Origin: Hyphomicrobium sp. LHD-15 | Lineage (GTDB): Bacteria > Pseudomonadota > Alphaproteobacteria > Rhizobiales > Hyphomicrobiaceae | Direction: 5' to 3' | Length of the DNA stretch: 64,000 nt | NCBI RefSeq assembly: GCF_031157355.1 | Contig: NZ_JAVIFT010000002.1 | Coordinates: 310,001 to 374,000, forward strand | In this document: positions 1 through 8,917 of the stretch, in pieces | How the letters are laid out: each line of letters opens with the position of its first letter | Numbering within the stretch: position 1 is the stretch's first letter | Notes under the pieces: generated by a model | Databases searched by the model: none | Told to the model about the DNA's origin: nothing | What the model saw: only the letters and a program-made list of their open reading frames with translations | Program-made: the position numbers and the translations under genes

Positions 1-34
1 CTAGTGTGGCGCCGGGCGAGGGATTTACTGCGCA

Positions 35-613
35 ATGGTCAAACTCAATAAGATCTATACGAAAACCGGCGATGCCGGCACGACGGGGCTGGGCACCGGC
101 GAGCGCGTGCGCAAAGACGCGCTGCGTATCGCAGCTTACGGAACGGTGGACGAAACGAACGCCACCATCGGCGTGGTGCGCATTCACCTGGCCGGGCATC
201 AGGGCCTCGACGCCAAGCTCGGCCGCATACAGAACGATCTCTTCGATCTCGGAGCTGATCTCTGTGTTCCCGACCGCGGCAAGAAGCCCGACTGGGAGGT
301 GCTGCGCGTCTCGGACGATCAGGTGACGCGCCTCGAAGCCGAGATCGACGAAATGAATTCCGAGCTCAAGCCGCTGAAATCTTTCGTTCTTCCGGGCGGA
401 TCGCCGGCATCTGCGGCGCTTCACGTGGCGCGCACGGTGAGCAGAAGGGCGGAACGGGAGATGGTGGCGCTCGCGGCGCTTCCAGACGAGCCGGTCAGCG
501 CAGCAGCGCTCAAGTATATCAATAGATTATCTGACTTTCTGTTCGTCGCCGGGCGCTACGTCAATGATCGTGGCCGCAGCGATGTTCTTTGGGTTCCGGG
601 GCAGAACCGCTGA
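35..613 (+). CDS. pduO: Cob(I)yrinic acid a,c-diamide adenosyltransferase, PduO type
   Basis: This 192-residue protein matches the PduO/MMAB-type ATP:cob(I)alamin adenosyltransferase family, which moves the adenosyl group of ATP onto cob(I)alamin to make coenzyme B12 in the cytoplasm. The N-terminus carries the ATP-binding segment KIYTKTGDAGTTGLG (about residues 6-20). The C-terminal half has the conserved RRAERE stretch and YINRLSDFLFVAGR (about residues 160-175) of the active-site helix bundle. Length is normal for the family. Bases 2-4 read TAG and may end an upstream gene outside the window. Related alphaproteobacteria often place this gene just before etfBA; here a rhomboid gene lies between. 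Function is well supported; the link to a particular B12-dependent mutase is not visible here. Confidence 0.93.
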   Translation: MVKLNKIYTKTGDAGTTGLGTGERVRKDALRIAAYGTVDETNATIGVVRIHLAGHQGLDAKLGRIQNDLFDLGADLCVPDRGKKPDWEVLRVSDDQVTRLEAEIDEMNSELKPLKSFVLPGGSPASAALHVARTVSRRAEREMVALAALPDEPVSAAALKYINRLSDFLFVAGRYVNDRGRSDVLWVPGQNR

Positions 614-657
614 TTTCTTCCATTTTACTCTGTCGGATCGAAGCGAAGGACTGAACG

Positions 658-1359
658 ATGTTTGTTCCGCTGCATGATGAGAACAGCCTGAAGTCGATCC
701 GGTTCCAGTATGTTACGTTAACTCTGATCCTGATCAACATCGTCGTCTATCTGTTCGAGGTGTCTCGCCTCGAGGATGTGGCGATTGCAGGATTTGCCAT
801 CATTCCGAGAGAGTTGTTCGACACCAGCCTGCTGCCGATCCCGACCGAGACGGTGGGCCCCGCGGTTCCCGAGCGGCTGACACTCCTGACCTACATGTTC
901 TTCCACGGCGACCTCCTTCATCTTGCCGGTAACATGCTGTTTCTCTGGGTGTTCGGCGACAATGTCGAAGACGCCATGGGGCATCTCAAGTTCCTGCTTT
1001 TCTACCTTGCCTGCGGCGTTGCCGGTGGGCTGATGCATGCGTGGATCGAACCTTCCTCGGAAAGCCCGCTGATCGGCGCCAGCGGCGCGGTGGCAGGTGT
1101 CATCGCGGCCTATCTCATGTTGCACCCAAGGGTGCGCGTCTGGGTGCTGGCGCTCAAGGCGATCCCGCTCCGGATCTCGGCGGCCTTCGCGCTGGGGCTA
1201 TGGATCCTCATCCAGATCGCCATGGTGCTGCTGCCGCAGGTCGGCCCCGTGGCTTGGTGGGCCCATATCGGCGGATTGATCGCGGGGGCGGTCCTGGTGG
1301 TGATCCTGCGTCGCCCGGGGGTACCCCTGTTCGACAAGGGGCTCGGCTACGTACGCTGA
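658..1359 (+). CDS. Rhomboid family intramembrane serine protease
   Basis: A 233-residue polytopic membrane protein with the rhomboid signature. The sequence shows HGDLLHLAGNMLFLWVFG (about residues 83-100, the conserved His/Asn region), the catalytic serine in GASGAVAG (Ser142) and the paired histidine in WAHIGG (His203). Rhomboids cleave transmembrane segments of substrate proteins within the inner membrane. About six hydrophobic segments are visible. The start at 658 follows AGCGAAGGACTGAACG, a reasonable ribosome site. It lies 44 bp after the adenosyltransferase gene on the same strand and could be co-transcribed with it. Substrate unknown. Confidence 0.93.
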   Translation: MFVPLHDENSLKSIRFQYVTLTLILINIVVYLFEVSRLEDVAIAGFAIIPRELFDTSLLPIPTETVGPAVPERLTLLTYMFFHGDLLHLAGNMLFLWVFGDNVEDAMGHLKFLLFYLACGVAGGLMHAWIEPSSESPLIGASGAVAGVIAAYLMLHPRVRVWVLALKAIPLRISAAFALGLWILIQIAMVLLPQVGPVAWWAHIGGLIAGAVLVVILRRPGVPLFDKGLGYVR

Positions 1360-1410
1360 GAGGTGTTCAACGGGGCCGACAGGGCGTTAGAACTCTCTCT
1401 GTTGGCCGCA

Positions 1411-1439
1411 TTGACTTGCATTGAGACGGCTCGTAACTT
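1411..1439 (+). promoter_or_regulatory. Candidate sigma-70 promoter for etfBA-hbd
   Basis: TTGACT (1411-1416) and TAACTT (1434-1439) are separated by exactly 17 bases in the 280-bp gap before etfB. The leader would be about 190 bases long. This is sequence-only evidence. Confidence 0.45.
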
Positions 1440-1639
1440 TGCCTCTCGCACTTGCGAAGGGCTCGGAAAATCGCAGGTCACTCGGTGTGAGCCATGGGTT
1501 GGGCTCTGGTGACATCAAAGGGAGACGGGCGGCCTCGTTCGACGGCAGCATCATCCTTCTGCGGACAGAAATCGGTAACTAAAAAAACCAGGAAAGCAAT
1601 GATCAAAACAAGGCAGTGCGCCGGGGAGCGCCGCGCATC

Positions 1640-2395
1640 ATGAAGATACTCGTCGCGGTGAAGCGAGTTGTCGATTACGCAGTCAAGATCCGCGTTAAAG
1701 CGGATGGATCAGGGATCGAGCTGGCCAACGTAAAAATGTCGATGAACCCGTTCGACGAGATTGCCGTCGAAGAAGCGGTTCGCATCAAGGAAAAAGACCC
1801 GTCGACCGAAGTCGTCGTGGTTTCGATCGGAACGACGAAATCCCAAGAGACGTTGCGCACGGCGCTCGCGATCGGCGCGGATCGCGCGATCCTCATCGAA
1901 ACGGCGGACGATACGCCGGTCGAGCCGCTCGCCGTCGCCAAGCTCCTGAAGGCCGTCGCAGAGCAAGAGAAGCCGGATCTCGTCGTTCTCGGCAAGCAGG
2001 CCATCGACGACGACAGCAATCAGACGGGTCAGATGCTGGCCGCGCTGCTCGGTTGGCCGCAGGGAACGTTCGCTTCCAAGGTTGTTGCGGAAGCCGGTGC
2101 CGTGCAGGTGACGCGCGAAGTCGACGGCGGTCTCGAGACCGTGAAGCTCAATCTTCCTGCGATCGTGACGACGGATCTCCGTTTGAACGAACCGCGCTAT
2201 CCTTCGCTGCCGAACATCATGAAAGCGAAGAAGAAGCCGCTCGACGTCAAGAAGCCCGCTGACTTCGGCGTCGAAACCGCTCCGCGTCTCAAGGTGCTCA
2301 AGACAAGCGAGCCGCCGGTACGCAAGGGTGGTGTGAAAGTGGCTGACGTGGCGGAGCTCGTGCGCCGTCTCAAGACCGAGGCGGGGGTTATCTAA
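1640..2395 (+). CDS. etfB: Electron transfer flavoprotein subunit beta
   Basis: A 251-residue ETF beta subunit. It starts [13 protein letters not shown], the typical N-terminus, and contains the AMP-binding region around [16 protein letters not shown] and the dehydrogenase-recognition region around [20 protein letters not shown]. With EtfA it takes electrons from acyl-CoA and related dehydrogenases and passes them to ETF:ubiquinone oxidoreductase. A longer in-frame start at 1616 exists, but the family N-terminus begins at 1640. The stop codon overlaps the etfA start by one base (TAATG), indicating translational coupling. Confidence 0.96.
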   Translation: MKILVAVKRVVDYAVKIRVKADGSGIELANVKMSMNPFDEIAVEEAVRIKEKDPSTEVVVVSIGTTKSQETLRTALAIGADRAILIETADDTPVEPLAVAKLLKAVAEQEKPDLVVLGKQAIDDDSNQTGQMLAALLGWPQGTFASKVVAEAGAVQVTREVDGGLETVKLNLPAIVTTDLRLNEPRYPSLPNIMKAKKKPLDVKKPADFGVETAPRLKVLKTSEPPVRKGGVKVADVAELVRRLKTEAGVI

Positions 2396-3339
2396 TGGCT
2401 ATTCTCGTTGTTGCCGATCATTCAAATTCGGCGCTGGGCGGGGCAACCGCCAAGGCAGTCACGGCCGCGACCGCGATCGGCGGAGACGTACACGTTCTGA
2501 TCGCGGGACATTCCGCGCAGGCCGCCGCAGAAGCCGCTGCCAAGATCGAAGGCGTTGCGAAGGTTCTGGTCGCGGACGCGCCGCACCTTGCCAACGGTCT
2601 TGCCGAGGAAGTTGCGGCGACGGTCGTGTCGCTGGCTGGCGGCTATGACGTGATCATCGCGGCGGCGACGGCTTCCGGGAAGAACGTTCTTCCGCGTGTC
2701 GCTGCGCTGCTCGACGTGATGCAGATCTCGGACATCATCAAGGTCGTTTCGCCCGATACGTTCGAGCGCCCGATCTATGCAGGCAATGCGATCCAGACCG
2801 TGCAGTCGACCGAAGCCAAGAAGGTCATCACGGTGCGCACCGCGGCGTTCGCTGCGGCTGGCGAGGGCGGATCGGCTGCGATCGAAAGCGTTTCCGCGGC
2901 TCCGTCAGTTGGCATCTCCTCGTTCGTCGGCGCGGAGCTTACGAAGTCGGATCGTCCGGAACTCACGGCGGCCAAGATTGTCATCTCCGGCGGTCGCGGC
3001 ATGGGCAACGGTGAGAACTTCAAGAAGTACATCGAGCCGGTTGCCGAGCGTCTGGGCGCGGCGATGGGTGCGTCGCGTGCGGCGGTCGATGCGGGCTTTG
3101 TTCCGAACGATCTCCAGGTCGGCCAGACCGGCAAGGTGGTGGCGCCGGAGCTTTATGTGGCCGTCGGTATCTCGGGCGCGATCCAGCATCTCGCCGGCAT
3201 GAAGGATTCCAAGGTCATCGTCGCCATCAACAAGGATGCCGAAGCCCCGATCTTCCAGGTTGCCGACTACGGTCTCGTCGCTGATCTCTTCCAGGCTTTG
3301 CCCGAACTCGAAGCCGAGCTCGGCAAGGCCGGCCTGTGA
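2395..3339 (+). CDS. etfA: Electron transfer flavoprotein subunit alpha
   Basis: A 314-residue ETF alpha subunit, the FAD-binding partner of EtfB. The C-terminal FAD domain is clear: [54 protein letters not shown] and [20 protein letters not shown] are the conserved motifs, in order, over about residues 195-300. Length is normal. Its first codon overlaps the etfB stop, and hbd follows 49 bp later, so etfB-etfA-hbd is very probably an operon for acyl-CoA or poly-hydroxybutyrate-linked metabolism. Confidence 0.96.
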   Translation: MAILVVADHSNSALGGATAKAVTAATAIGGDVHVLIAGHSAQAAAEAAAKIEGVAKVLVADAPHLANGLAEEVAATVVSLAGGYDVIIAAATASGKNVLPRVAALLDVMQISDIIKVVSPDTFERPIYAGNAIQTVQSTEAKKVITVRTAAFAAAGEGGSAAIESVSAAPSVGISSFVGAELTKSDRPELTAAKIVISGGRGMGNGENFKKYIEPVAERLGAAMGASRAAVDAGFVPNDLQVGQTGKVVAPELYVAVGISGAIQHLAGMKDSKVIVAINKDAEAPIFQVADYGLVADLFQALPELEAELGKAGL

Positions 3340-3388
3340 TGGCGGTACGCTGATGGCGACTGGCACCGAGACAAAAAGGACATTCAAC

Positions 3389-4318
3389 ATGGATGTTGCA
3401 GTCAAAGCCGAAGGTAAAGCCAAGCCGGACGCAAGACCGGTCCCGGTGATCAAGCAGGTCGGCGTGATCGGAGCTGGCCAGATGGGCAGCGGCATCACCC
3501 ATGTGATCGCGCTCGGGAAGTACGAGGTGCTGCTCTCGGACATACGCAAGGAGGCGGTCGACAACGCGATTGCCACCATCGAGAAGAACATGGGGCGGCA
3601 GGTTGCGAAGGGCGTCGTCAAGGAAGCCGACATGAAGGCGGCGCTCGGCCGCATCAAGTTCGCGCCCGACCTCGACGCGCTCGGCACTTGCGACATGGTC
3701 ATCGAAGCGGCGACCGAAGACGAAAGCGTCAAACGGCGGATCTTCCAGGAGCTCTGTCCCAAGCTCAAGCCTTCGGCGCTGATCGCAACGAATACCTCCT
3801 CGCTTTCCATCACCCGGCTTGCGTCCACGACGGACCGGCCGGAGCATTTTATCGGCATGCACTTCATGAATCCGGTGCCGCTGATGGAGCTCGTCGAGCT
3901 CATTCGCGGCATCGCGACCGAGGACGAAGTGTTCGGTGTCGCGCGGGTGTTCGTCGAGAGCCTCGGCAAGACGACTGCCGTCTCCGAGGATTTCCCGGCC
4001 TTCATCGTCAACCGCATCCTGCTGCCGATGATCAACGAGGCCGTCTATACGCTCTATGAGGGCGTCGGCACGGTGGAGGGGATCGACAAGGCGATGCGGC
4101 TTGGCGCGCATCATCCGATGGGGCCGCTCGAGCTTGCGGATTTCATCGGTCTCGATACCTGCCTTGCCGTCATGCAGGTGCTTTACGAGGGGCTGTCGGA
4201 TTCCAAATACCGGCCGTGCCCGCTGCTGGTGAAGTATGTCGAGGCAGGTTGGCTTGGCCGCAAGACCAACCGCGGTTTCTACGACTATCGAGGCGAGAAG
4301 CCGGTTCCGACGCGCTGA
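3389..4318 (+). CDS. hbd: 3-hydroxybutyryl-CoA dehydrogenase
   Basis: A NAD(P)-dependent 3-hydroxyacyl-CoA dehydrogenase of about 309 residues. The Rossmann motif VIGAGQMGSGI is near residue 27. The middle carries NTSSLSITRLA and HFMNPVPLMELVEL, whose His is the catalytic base, and the C-terminal domain has GVGTVEGIDKAMRLGAHHPMGPLEL. It interconverts acetoacetyl-CoA and 3-hydroxybutyryl-CoA. Two starts are possible: 3353 gives 321 residues but has no clear ribosome site, while ATG 3389 has AAAAGGA eight bases upstream and is preferred. It lies in the etfBA operon and is followed by an SDR gene. Confidence 0.93.
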   Translation: MDVAVKAEGKAKPDARPVPVIKQVGVIGAGQMGSGITHVIALGKYEVLLSDIRKEAVDNAIATIEKNMGRQVAKGVVKEADMKAALGRIKFAPDLDALGTCDMVIEAATEDESVKRRIFQELCPKLKPSALIATNTSSLSITRLASTTDRPEHFIGMHFMNPVPLMELVELIRGIATEDEVFGVARVFVESLGKTTAVSEDFPAFIVNRILLPMINEAVYTLYEGVGTVEGIDKAMRLGAHHPMGPLELADFIGLDTCLAVMQVLYEGLSDSKYRPCPLLVKYVEAGWLGRKTNRGFYDYRGEKPVPTR

Positions 4319-4339
4319 TCCGATCGACGGATCGCCGAG

Positions 4340-5098
4340 ATGACGCAAACGGAAAAAGTAGCCGTCATAACCGGTGCCGGAAGCGGCATCGGACGGGCCG
4401 TCGCGATCGCGCTGTTCGATGCGGGCTTCGACGTTGTGCTCGCGGGGCGGCGGCAATCGGCGCTTGAAGAGACGGCGGACGGCTGCACAACCTGCCCCGG
4501 CCGCATTCTCGCGGTCCCGACCGACGTTGCGGATGAAGCCCAGGTGGCGCATCTGTTCGAGACCACCGAAAAGACGTTCGGGCGCGTCGATGTTCTGTTC
4601 AACAACGCGGGCCTTTCGGCGCCGGCCGTTACCATCGACGAGCTTCCGGTCGAAAAGTGGAAGGCGGTGGTCGACGTCAATCTGACGGGCGCGTTTCTGT
4701 GCGCGCAGGCGGCGTTCCGGCTGATGCGGCGGCAGACGCCGATGGGCGGGCGGATCATCAACAACGGATCGATCTCAGCTGCCGTGCCACGGCCTTTCTC
4801 GGCGCCTTATACGGCAACGAAACACGCCATCACGGGGCTCACGAAATCTCTGTCGCTCGATGGGCGCGCCTTCGATATTGCCTGCTCGCAGATCGACATC
4901 GGAAATGCCGAAACGGAGATGACCGAGCCGATGGCGCGGGGCGTCTATCAGGCCGACGGCAGCATCAGACCGGAGCCGCGGATGGATGTGGCGCACGTCG
5001 CCGATGCCGTCGTGTACATGGCCACGCTGCCGCTTAATGCCAACGTTCAATTCATGACGCTGATGGCCACAAAGATGCCCTTTATCGGAAGAGGATGA
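4340..5098 (+). CDS. SDR family oxidoreductase
   Basis: A 252-residue classical short-chain dehydrogenase/reductase. The cofactor motif TGAGSGIG is at residues 11-18, NNAG follows near residue 90, the catalytic Ser is in NNGSIS, and the active-site YTATK lies near residue 155. An Arg two residues after AGR suggests possible NADP preference, though this is only a hint. The end of the protein contains a long proline-poor loop region and MPFIGRG. It starts 21 bp after hbd, so it is likely part of the same transcript. Substrate cannot be told from sequence. Confidence 0.9.
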   Translation: MTQTEKVAVITGAGSGIGRAVAIALFDAGFDVVLAGRRQSALEETADGCTTCPGRILAVPTDVADEAQVAHLFETTEKTFGRVDVLFNNAGLSAPAVTIDELPVEKWKAVVDVNLTGAFLCAQAAFRLMRRQTPMGGRIINNGSISAAVPRPFSAPYTATKHAITGLTKSLSLDGRAFDIACSQIDIGNAETEMTEPMARGVYQADGSIRPEPRMDVAHVADAVVYMATLPLNANVQFMTLMATKMPFIGRG

Positions 5099-5208
5099 TG
5101 GTCGGGGCGGTGCGTATCGGCGAACCGGTTGCGCACGCGTGGCGGTTCAAATAGTTTTCCAGTCGTTTGTAATCTATATCGCTCGTGCCGGCTTGGGGTT
5201 TGGGCTCG

Positions 5209-5595
5209 ATGCTGTCGGATGTTTGCAGGGGGTGGCGAGGGCCAGTCGTTTGCGCGGCGTTTGCGGCGCTCGGCGGCTGCGCGTCGATGCAGGACATGGC
5301 CGGCGTTCCACGTGCCGGTTATTTGTCCAACGGCACTTATGTGGTCAGTGCCGAAGAGGAAAAGCTGCCCTGCCGGCAGATCAAGGACCGGCTCGATCTT
5401 CTGAGCGGCCAGATCAAAGCCTTGCCGGCGCGTGCCGCCCTCGAGGAGAGCAGTGAGCCTTCGACGGTTGGGTCCGCTCTCGGGCGCATGTTCGGTGGCC
5501 CTGGCGACGGGCTCAAGGCTACGGCGGATTTTCAACGCGCGACCGCCGAAAGCGAAGCCCTGAACGAGCTTCTCGTGAAGAAGCAGTGCACGTGA
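5209..5595 (+). CDS. Small putative outer-membrane lipoprotein
   Basis: A protein of about 128 residues with a lipoprotein signal: a short basic N-terminus, the hydrophobic run VVCAAFAALGGC and the lipobox LGGC near residue 24. The mature part is predicted soluble and holds two Cys (in KLPCRQI and the C-terminal KKQCT) that could form a disulfide. I do not recognise a family. An in-frame GTG at 5185 is an alternative start; ATG 5209 is preferred because it gives a normal-length signal peptide. A bidirectional terminator follows 27 bp downstream. Confidence 0.7.
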   Translation: MLSDVCRGWRGPVVCAAFAALGGCASMQDMAGVPRAGYLSNGTYVVSAEEEKLPCRQIKDRLDLLSGQIKALPARAALEESSEPSTVGSALGRMFGGPGDGLKATADFQRATAESEALNELLVKKQCT

Positions 5596-5621
5596 CGCTT
5601 TCGCGTTTTCTTTCTTATCCA

Positions 5622-5661
5622 GAAAAAAAACGGGCGATCCTGCCGGATCGGCCCGCTTTTC
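5622..5661. terminator. Bidirectional rho-independent terminator
   Basis: An A8 run, the hairpin GGGCGATCC-TGCC-GGATCGGCCC (one bulged G) and a TTTT tract lie between two convergent genes. The T run serves the plus-strand lipoprotein gene and the A run serves the minus-strand PepSY gene. Confidence 0.8.
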
Positions 5662-5703
5662 TAGTCACACCAAATCTTGGTTCGGCGCCAGTGTGAGAGA
5701 GGT

Positions 5704-5973
5704 CTAGTCGAGTTCGCGCTTGATGATGCGGCCGCCGCGGATGTCGATGTCGTATACGCGGCCGTTGGCGTGGCGGGCGTTGTCGACCTCGAACTTCCGA
5801 TCGTCGCGATCGTATTCGATCTTGCCCCAGGATGCGTATCCGGCTGCCTTCAGAACGGCGCCGACGTTCGCGCGCTCGGCCGACGTGGCGGGGCGATCAT
5901 CGGCTGCGGCGAGGCCTGCAAACGATACGGCTGCGACGGCGGACAGGCCGAGGGCGAAAAGGGCTTTCTGCAT
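5704..5973 (-). CDS. Secreted PepSY-domain protein
   Basis: An 89-residue exported protein. A signal peptide (MQKALFALGLSAVAAVSFAG, then AAADD) is followed by one PepSY-like unit: the helix VGAVLKAAGYASWGKIEYD and strands containing KFEVDNARHANGRVYDIDIRG. PepSY proteins are small periplasmic modules, often protease-inhibitory or sensory. The start at 5973 was chosen because the signal peptide begins there; the frame is open much further upstream. It is the first of three PepSY genes around the two-component system at 6118-8153. Repeat elements at 6083-6121 lie upstream of it. Confidence 0.8.
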   Translation of the reverse strand: MQKALFALGLSAVAAVSFAGLAAADDRPATSAERANVGAVLKAAGYASWGKIEYDRDDRKFEVDNARHANGRVYDIDIRGGRIIKRELD

Positions 5974-6082
5974 TGATCGATCTCTCTTCTGTTTTGTGAA
6001 ATGAAATGGAGCCGTGAGGCGTGGATCGGGCGATCGGGTCGCCCACGGCGTTTTCGACGAGGGCCACTTTGACCTGTGGGCG

Positions 6083-6121
6083 CTGACAGGCCCCTGATGG
6101 GCGATGTCAGGCAATTGTCAG
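6083..6121 (-). promoter_or_regulatory. Two TGTCAG-type direct-repeat elements upstream of PepSY gene
   Basis: Read on the minus strand, 6100-6083 is CCATCAG-GGGC-CTGTCAG. Read on the plus strand, 6104-6121 is ATGTCAG-GCAA-TTGTCAG. Both are 7-mers repeated at 11-bp spacing, the usual geometry for OmpR-family regulators. Related copies occur at 8507-8524 and 13379-13396. Confidence 0.4.
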
Positions 6122-7491
6122 CCGCGCGGCGGCGTTTTCGAACGGCTGCCGTCGAAGGTCAGGGTCGCGGTGAGGCCAGGGTTTGCATTGGTTAGAGCAA
6201 GCGTTCCGCCCCAGGATTCGACGACGTCCGTCACGATGGCGAGGCCAAGCCCGGCGCCTGAGCCGCGCTCGTCGAGGCGTCCGCCGCGGCGCAGGGCTTC
6301 GGCAAGGCGGGCCTCGGGGATGCCTGGGCCGTCGTCCGATATGGACAGCGAAACAGATGCGCCGCTCTGTGCGGCGGTGATGGTGATGGCGTGACGCGCG
6401 TGGCGAGCCGCATTCTCGATGAGGTTGCCGAGCGCTTCCGAAAGATCGTCAGGGTCGATGGGGGCGGCGAAATCGGCCGGCACTTCGACGATCCAATCCA
6501 GCCGTTCGCCGTCCGGCGTTCGCTGCACCACCCGGACCACCTGCTCGACGGCAGACAAGATGTTCGCCTTCGCATCGCGCAGCGGGGAGGAAAGGCGTAC
6601 GCGGGCCAGCTCACGTTCCACGGTTCGCTGCATGGTGCGCGTCACCGTCGAGAGATTGAGGGCGAGCGTGGTGTGGCCTTCCTTGGCAAGCTTCTCGATC
6701 TCTGATTGCAGCACTTGCAACGGCGTTCTGATGCCGTGAGCGAGATCGCCGGCGCGGGTTTTGGCGCGCGCCAGCTCTGCGTCTCGGGCTGCGATGAGAT
6801 CGTCGATCTCCTGCGCCAGGGGGCGGACCTCGTCCGGAAAGCTCGATCCGAGTGTGCTGCTCTTGCCGGATCTGATGGCAGCCAAGCGCGTGCGAATGGT
6901 GGAGAGGGGCTTCAGCCCGATGGTGACCTGGACCCAGGCGGCTGCGGTGAGCAACACTCCGATGAGGGCAAGGAGCGGCGTCAGATCGAACGCGAATTCG
7001 CGCACCGCGTTGGCGATCTCGGCGGTGTTCCAAGCCACTGCGATGCGGGCAGTTCCGCCGCCGATGCGCGCGGGGAGCTCGACGCGCCGCTGCAGCAGGT
7101 AAAGCTCGGTGTTGGCGGGGCCGGGTATGCGATGGTGATGGATCTGATCGTCGACGGTGCTCTCGGCTGGAAGAGCCAGATCGGCATCCCACAGCGAGCG
7201 CGAGCGAAGCACGGTCCCCTTCTGCTCGTGGATGATCTGCCAGTAGAGGCCCGACAACGGCACTTCGAAGCGCGGATCCGCGGGCTGGGCGGAGAGCGCG
7301 ATCGTGTCGTTGCCGGAGGGCTCGAGATGCGCGGTGAGCTGGTTCAGGTAGACGCTCAACTCCGCATCGATGCGCCGCTCGACGTGCCGTTCGAACAGCA
7401 GGGTCAAGCCGTAGGCGGCGATGGCAAGGGCGACGATCGTGGAGACAATGCCCGCGAGCAGAAGCCGAAGGCGGAGGGAGCCGAGTGTCAT
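6118..7491 (-). CDS. Two-component sensor histidine kinase (PhoQ/FeuQ-like)
   Basis: A 457-residue membrane sensor kinase. Transmembrane helices lie at about residues 9-32 and 170-192, enclosing a periplasmic sensor of about 135 residues. HAMP-like and dimerisation segments follow. The phospho-acceptor is His252 in DLAHGIRTPLQVL, the HG(I/L)(R/K)TP form seen in PhoQ-like kinases rather than the common HELRTP. The ATPase domain shows NLIENAARHA, DDGPGIP and GSGAGLGLAIV. Its ATG overlaps the TGA of the upstream response-regulator gene by four bases, so the two are translationally coupled. Ligand unknown; PhoQ-like relatives sense cations, peptides or envelope stress. Confidence 0.92.
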   Translation of the reverse strand: MTLGSLRLRLLLAGIVSTIVALAIAAYGLTLLFERHVERRIDAELSVYLNQLTAHLEPSGNDTIALSAQPADPRFEVPLSGLYWQIIHEQKGTVLRSRSLWDADLALPAESTVDDQIHHHRIPGPANTELYLLQRRVELPARIGGGTARIAVAWNTAEIANAVREFAFDLTPLLALIGVLLTAAAWVQVTIGLKPLSTIRTRLAAIRSGKSSTLGSSFPDEVRPLAQEIDDLIAARDAELARAKTRAGDLAHGIRTPLQVLQSEIEKLAKEGHTTLALNLSTVTRTMQRTVERELARVRLSSPLRDAKANILSAVEQVVRVVQRTPDGERLDWIVEVPADFAAPIDPDDLSEALGNLIENAARHARHAITITAAQSGASVSLSISDDGPGIPEARLAEALRRGGRLDERGSGAGLGLAIVTDVVESWGGTLALTNANPGLTATLTFDGSRSKTPPRG

Positions 7492-8153
7492 TCGGAACCT
7501 TCTGCCACCGTGTAGCCGAAGCCGCGGCGCGTCTGGATCACGTCGGCGCCGAGCTTCTTGCGCAGACGCGTGACGACGGCCTCGAGCGCATTGGCGTCGC
7601 GGGCGTCGTCGTCGCCGTAAAGATGCTCGATCAATTCGCCGGGCGATACGACGCGGCCTTTGTGATGAAGCAGATAGGCAACGAGACGATACTCGAGCGG
7701 AGAAATAGCGACGTTGGCTCCATTGACCATGACGCGCATCTGGCGCGTGTCGATCGAGATGGGGCCGGCTTCGATGACTGGAGAGCCGTGACCGGCGGAG
7801 CGGCGGATCAGCGCGCGGACGCGTGCCATCAACTCCTCGATTTGGAATGGCTTGGCGAGATAATCGTCGGCGCCGGCGTCAATGCCTTCGACACGTTCGG
7901 GCCAGGCTCCACGGGCCGTGAGGATCAAAACCGGCATCTGGCGCCCGGCGGAGCGCCACCGCTTCAGAACCGCGAGGCCGTCCATTTTCGGCAGGCCGAG
8001 ATCGAGGATCACGAGATCGAAATCCTCGGTGTCACCCGCGAACCAGGCGTCCTCGCCGTCCACCGCGGTGCTGGTCTGATAGCCGGATGCCGTAAGCGCG
8101 GCCGTAATGGCGGCCGCGATAGCAGGCTCATCCTCGACGACGAGAATGCGCAT
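7488..8153 (-). CDS. OmpR/PhoP-family response regulator
   Basis: A 221-residue winged-helix response regulator. The receiver domain (1-115) has the acidic pair in VVEDEP, the phospho-acceptor Asp51 in LVILDLGLP, the conserved Thr in LTARGA and the Lys in LAKPF. The C-terminal winged helix (about 125-217) includes ISPLEYRLVAYLLHH and VVTRLRKKLGADVIQTRRGFGYTV. It is the partner of the kinase at 6118 (four-base overlap) and itself overlaps the upstream PepSY gene by one base, giving a PepSY-regulator-kinase operon. The direct repeats near 6083, 8507 and 13379 are candidate binding sites. Confidence 0.94.
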   Translation of the reverse strand: MRILVVEDEPAIAAAITAALTASGYQTSTAVDGEDAWFAGDTEDFDLVILDLGLPKMDGLAVLKRWRSAGRQMPVLILTARGAWPERVEGIDAGADDYLAKPFQIEELMARVRALIRRSAGHGSPVIEAGPISIDTRQMRVMVNGANVAISPLEYRLVAYLLHHKGRVVSPGELIEHLYGDDDARDANALEAVVTRLRKKLGADVIQTRRGFGYTVAEGSE

Positions 8154-8482
8154 CAGTCGTCGTCCTCTATGCTCAGGATCTCGCCGGTTGCGGCATCGAC
8201 GTCGACCTCCATGAGCTTGCCCGACGTGTCGATGACGTCGAACTCATAGACGATGCGGCCGTCATCCTCCACGTCGATCTCGACCGCGAGGATGTTGCCG
8301 GGCAGCTTCGGCTTCACCTTCTCGGTGATCTCGGCCAGGGACTTTATGCGCCCTTCCTGCAGGGCTTTGCGGGCGAAGGCCTGATCGCGTGCGTCGTCGT
8401 CGGCAAAAGAGGCCGTTGCGGCCAACAAGCCCGCGAGCGCGGCGAAGGTCACGGCCAGATATGTCGAGGGTCGCTTCATCAT
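8153..8482 (-). CDS. Periplasmic PepSY-domain protein, first gene of the TCS operon
   Basis: A 109-residue exported protein. The signal peptide is MMKRPSTYLAVTFAALAG, with probable cleavage after SFA; the mature part has an Asp/Glu-rich PepSY fold ending EVDVDAATGEILSIEDDD, the characteristic PepSY motif (VDxxTGEIL). It is the promoter-proximal gene of the PepSY-regulator-kinase operon, its stop sharing one base with the regulator start. No good Shine-Dalgarno precedes the start (two ATGs at 8482 and 8479), and the regulatory repeat lies only 24 bases upstream, so a very short leader is possible. Confidence 0.88.
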   Translation of the reverse strand: MMKRPSTYLAVTFAALAGLLAATASFADDDARDQAFARKALQEGRIKSLAEITEKVKPKLPGNILAVEIDVEDDGRIVYEFDVIDTSGKLMEVDVDAATGEILSIEDDD

Positions 8483-8506
8483 CTTCGAATGGGTGCACTT
8501 TTTTCG

Positions 8507-8524
8507 CTGACAATCCGCTGACGG
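8507..8524. promoter_or_regulatory. 11-bp-spaced direct repeat between divergent PepSY genes
   Basis: Plus strand reads CTGACAA-TCCG-CTGACGG; minus strand reads CCGTCAG-CGGA-TTGTCAG. Position and spacing suit an OmpR-family operator serving both divergent PepSY genes. Confidence 0.5.
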
Positions 8525-8620
8525 GTGCCATCAGCGAGCGATCAGGGGGCTTGGGGCAAGAAAGGCTCATCCCGGGCGAACTCGCGTCCGGTCATCTACA
8601 ACATATCCGGAGATGATCCC

Positions 8621-8896
8621 ATGAAGAAGATCTTGGCTGCCTCAGTCCTTTCGTTTGCGTTCGTTGCCCCGGCTTTTGCAGGCGACGATTATGTCGGCCG
8701 GCTCAATGTGCCGCGCGACCAGTGGCTCTCGGTTCCCGACGTGATCCAGAAGATCGAGGCGCAGGGTTACAAGGTTCACGAGATCGAGGCCGACGATGGG
8801 GCCTACGAATTCGAAGGCACCACGGCAGCGGGCGTGCGCGTGGAAGCGCATGTTCACCCGGCGACCGGCGAATTGCTCAAGGGCTACGACGACTGA
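8621..8896 (+). CDS. Secreted PepSY-domain protein (divergent from the TCS)
   Basis: A 91-residue exported protein: signal peptide MKKILAASVLSFAFVAPAFA with clear AFA cleavage, then a PepSY unit with the helix VPDVIQKIEAQGYKVHEIE and the closing motif VHPATGELLKGYDD. The start at 8621 is preceded by CCGGAGATGATCCC, a good ribosome site. It is transcribed away from the TCS operon and shares a 138-bp intergenic region holding the 8507-8524 repeat. A strong hairpin terminator follows. Role unknown; co-regulation with the TCS is an inference. Confidence 0.86.
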   Translation: MKKILAASVLSFAFVAPAFAGDDYVGRLNVPRDQWLSVPDVIQKIEAQGYKVHEIEADDGAYEFEGTTAAGVRVEAHVHPATGELLKGYDD

Positions 8897-8917
8897 TCGT
8901 GCAGCTGATAACGCATC

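Noticed and set aside
2905-4552. Two long minus-strand frames over etfA, hbd and the SDR gene.
   Set aside because: Both are shadows of well-identified plus-strand genes in GC-rich DNA.
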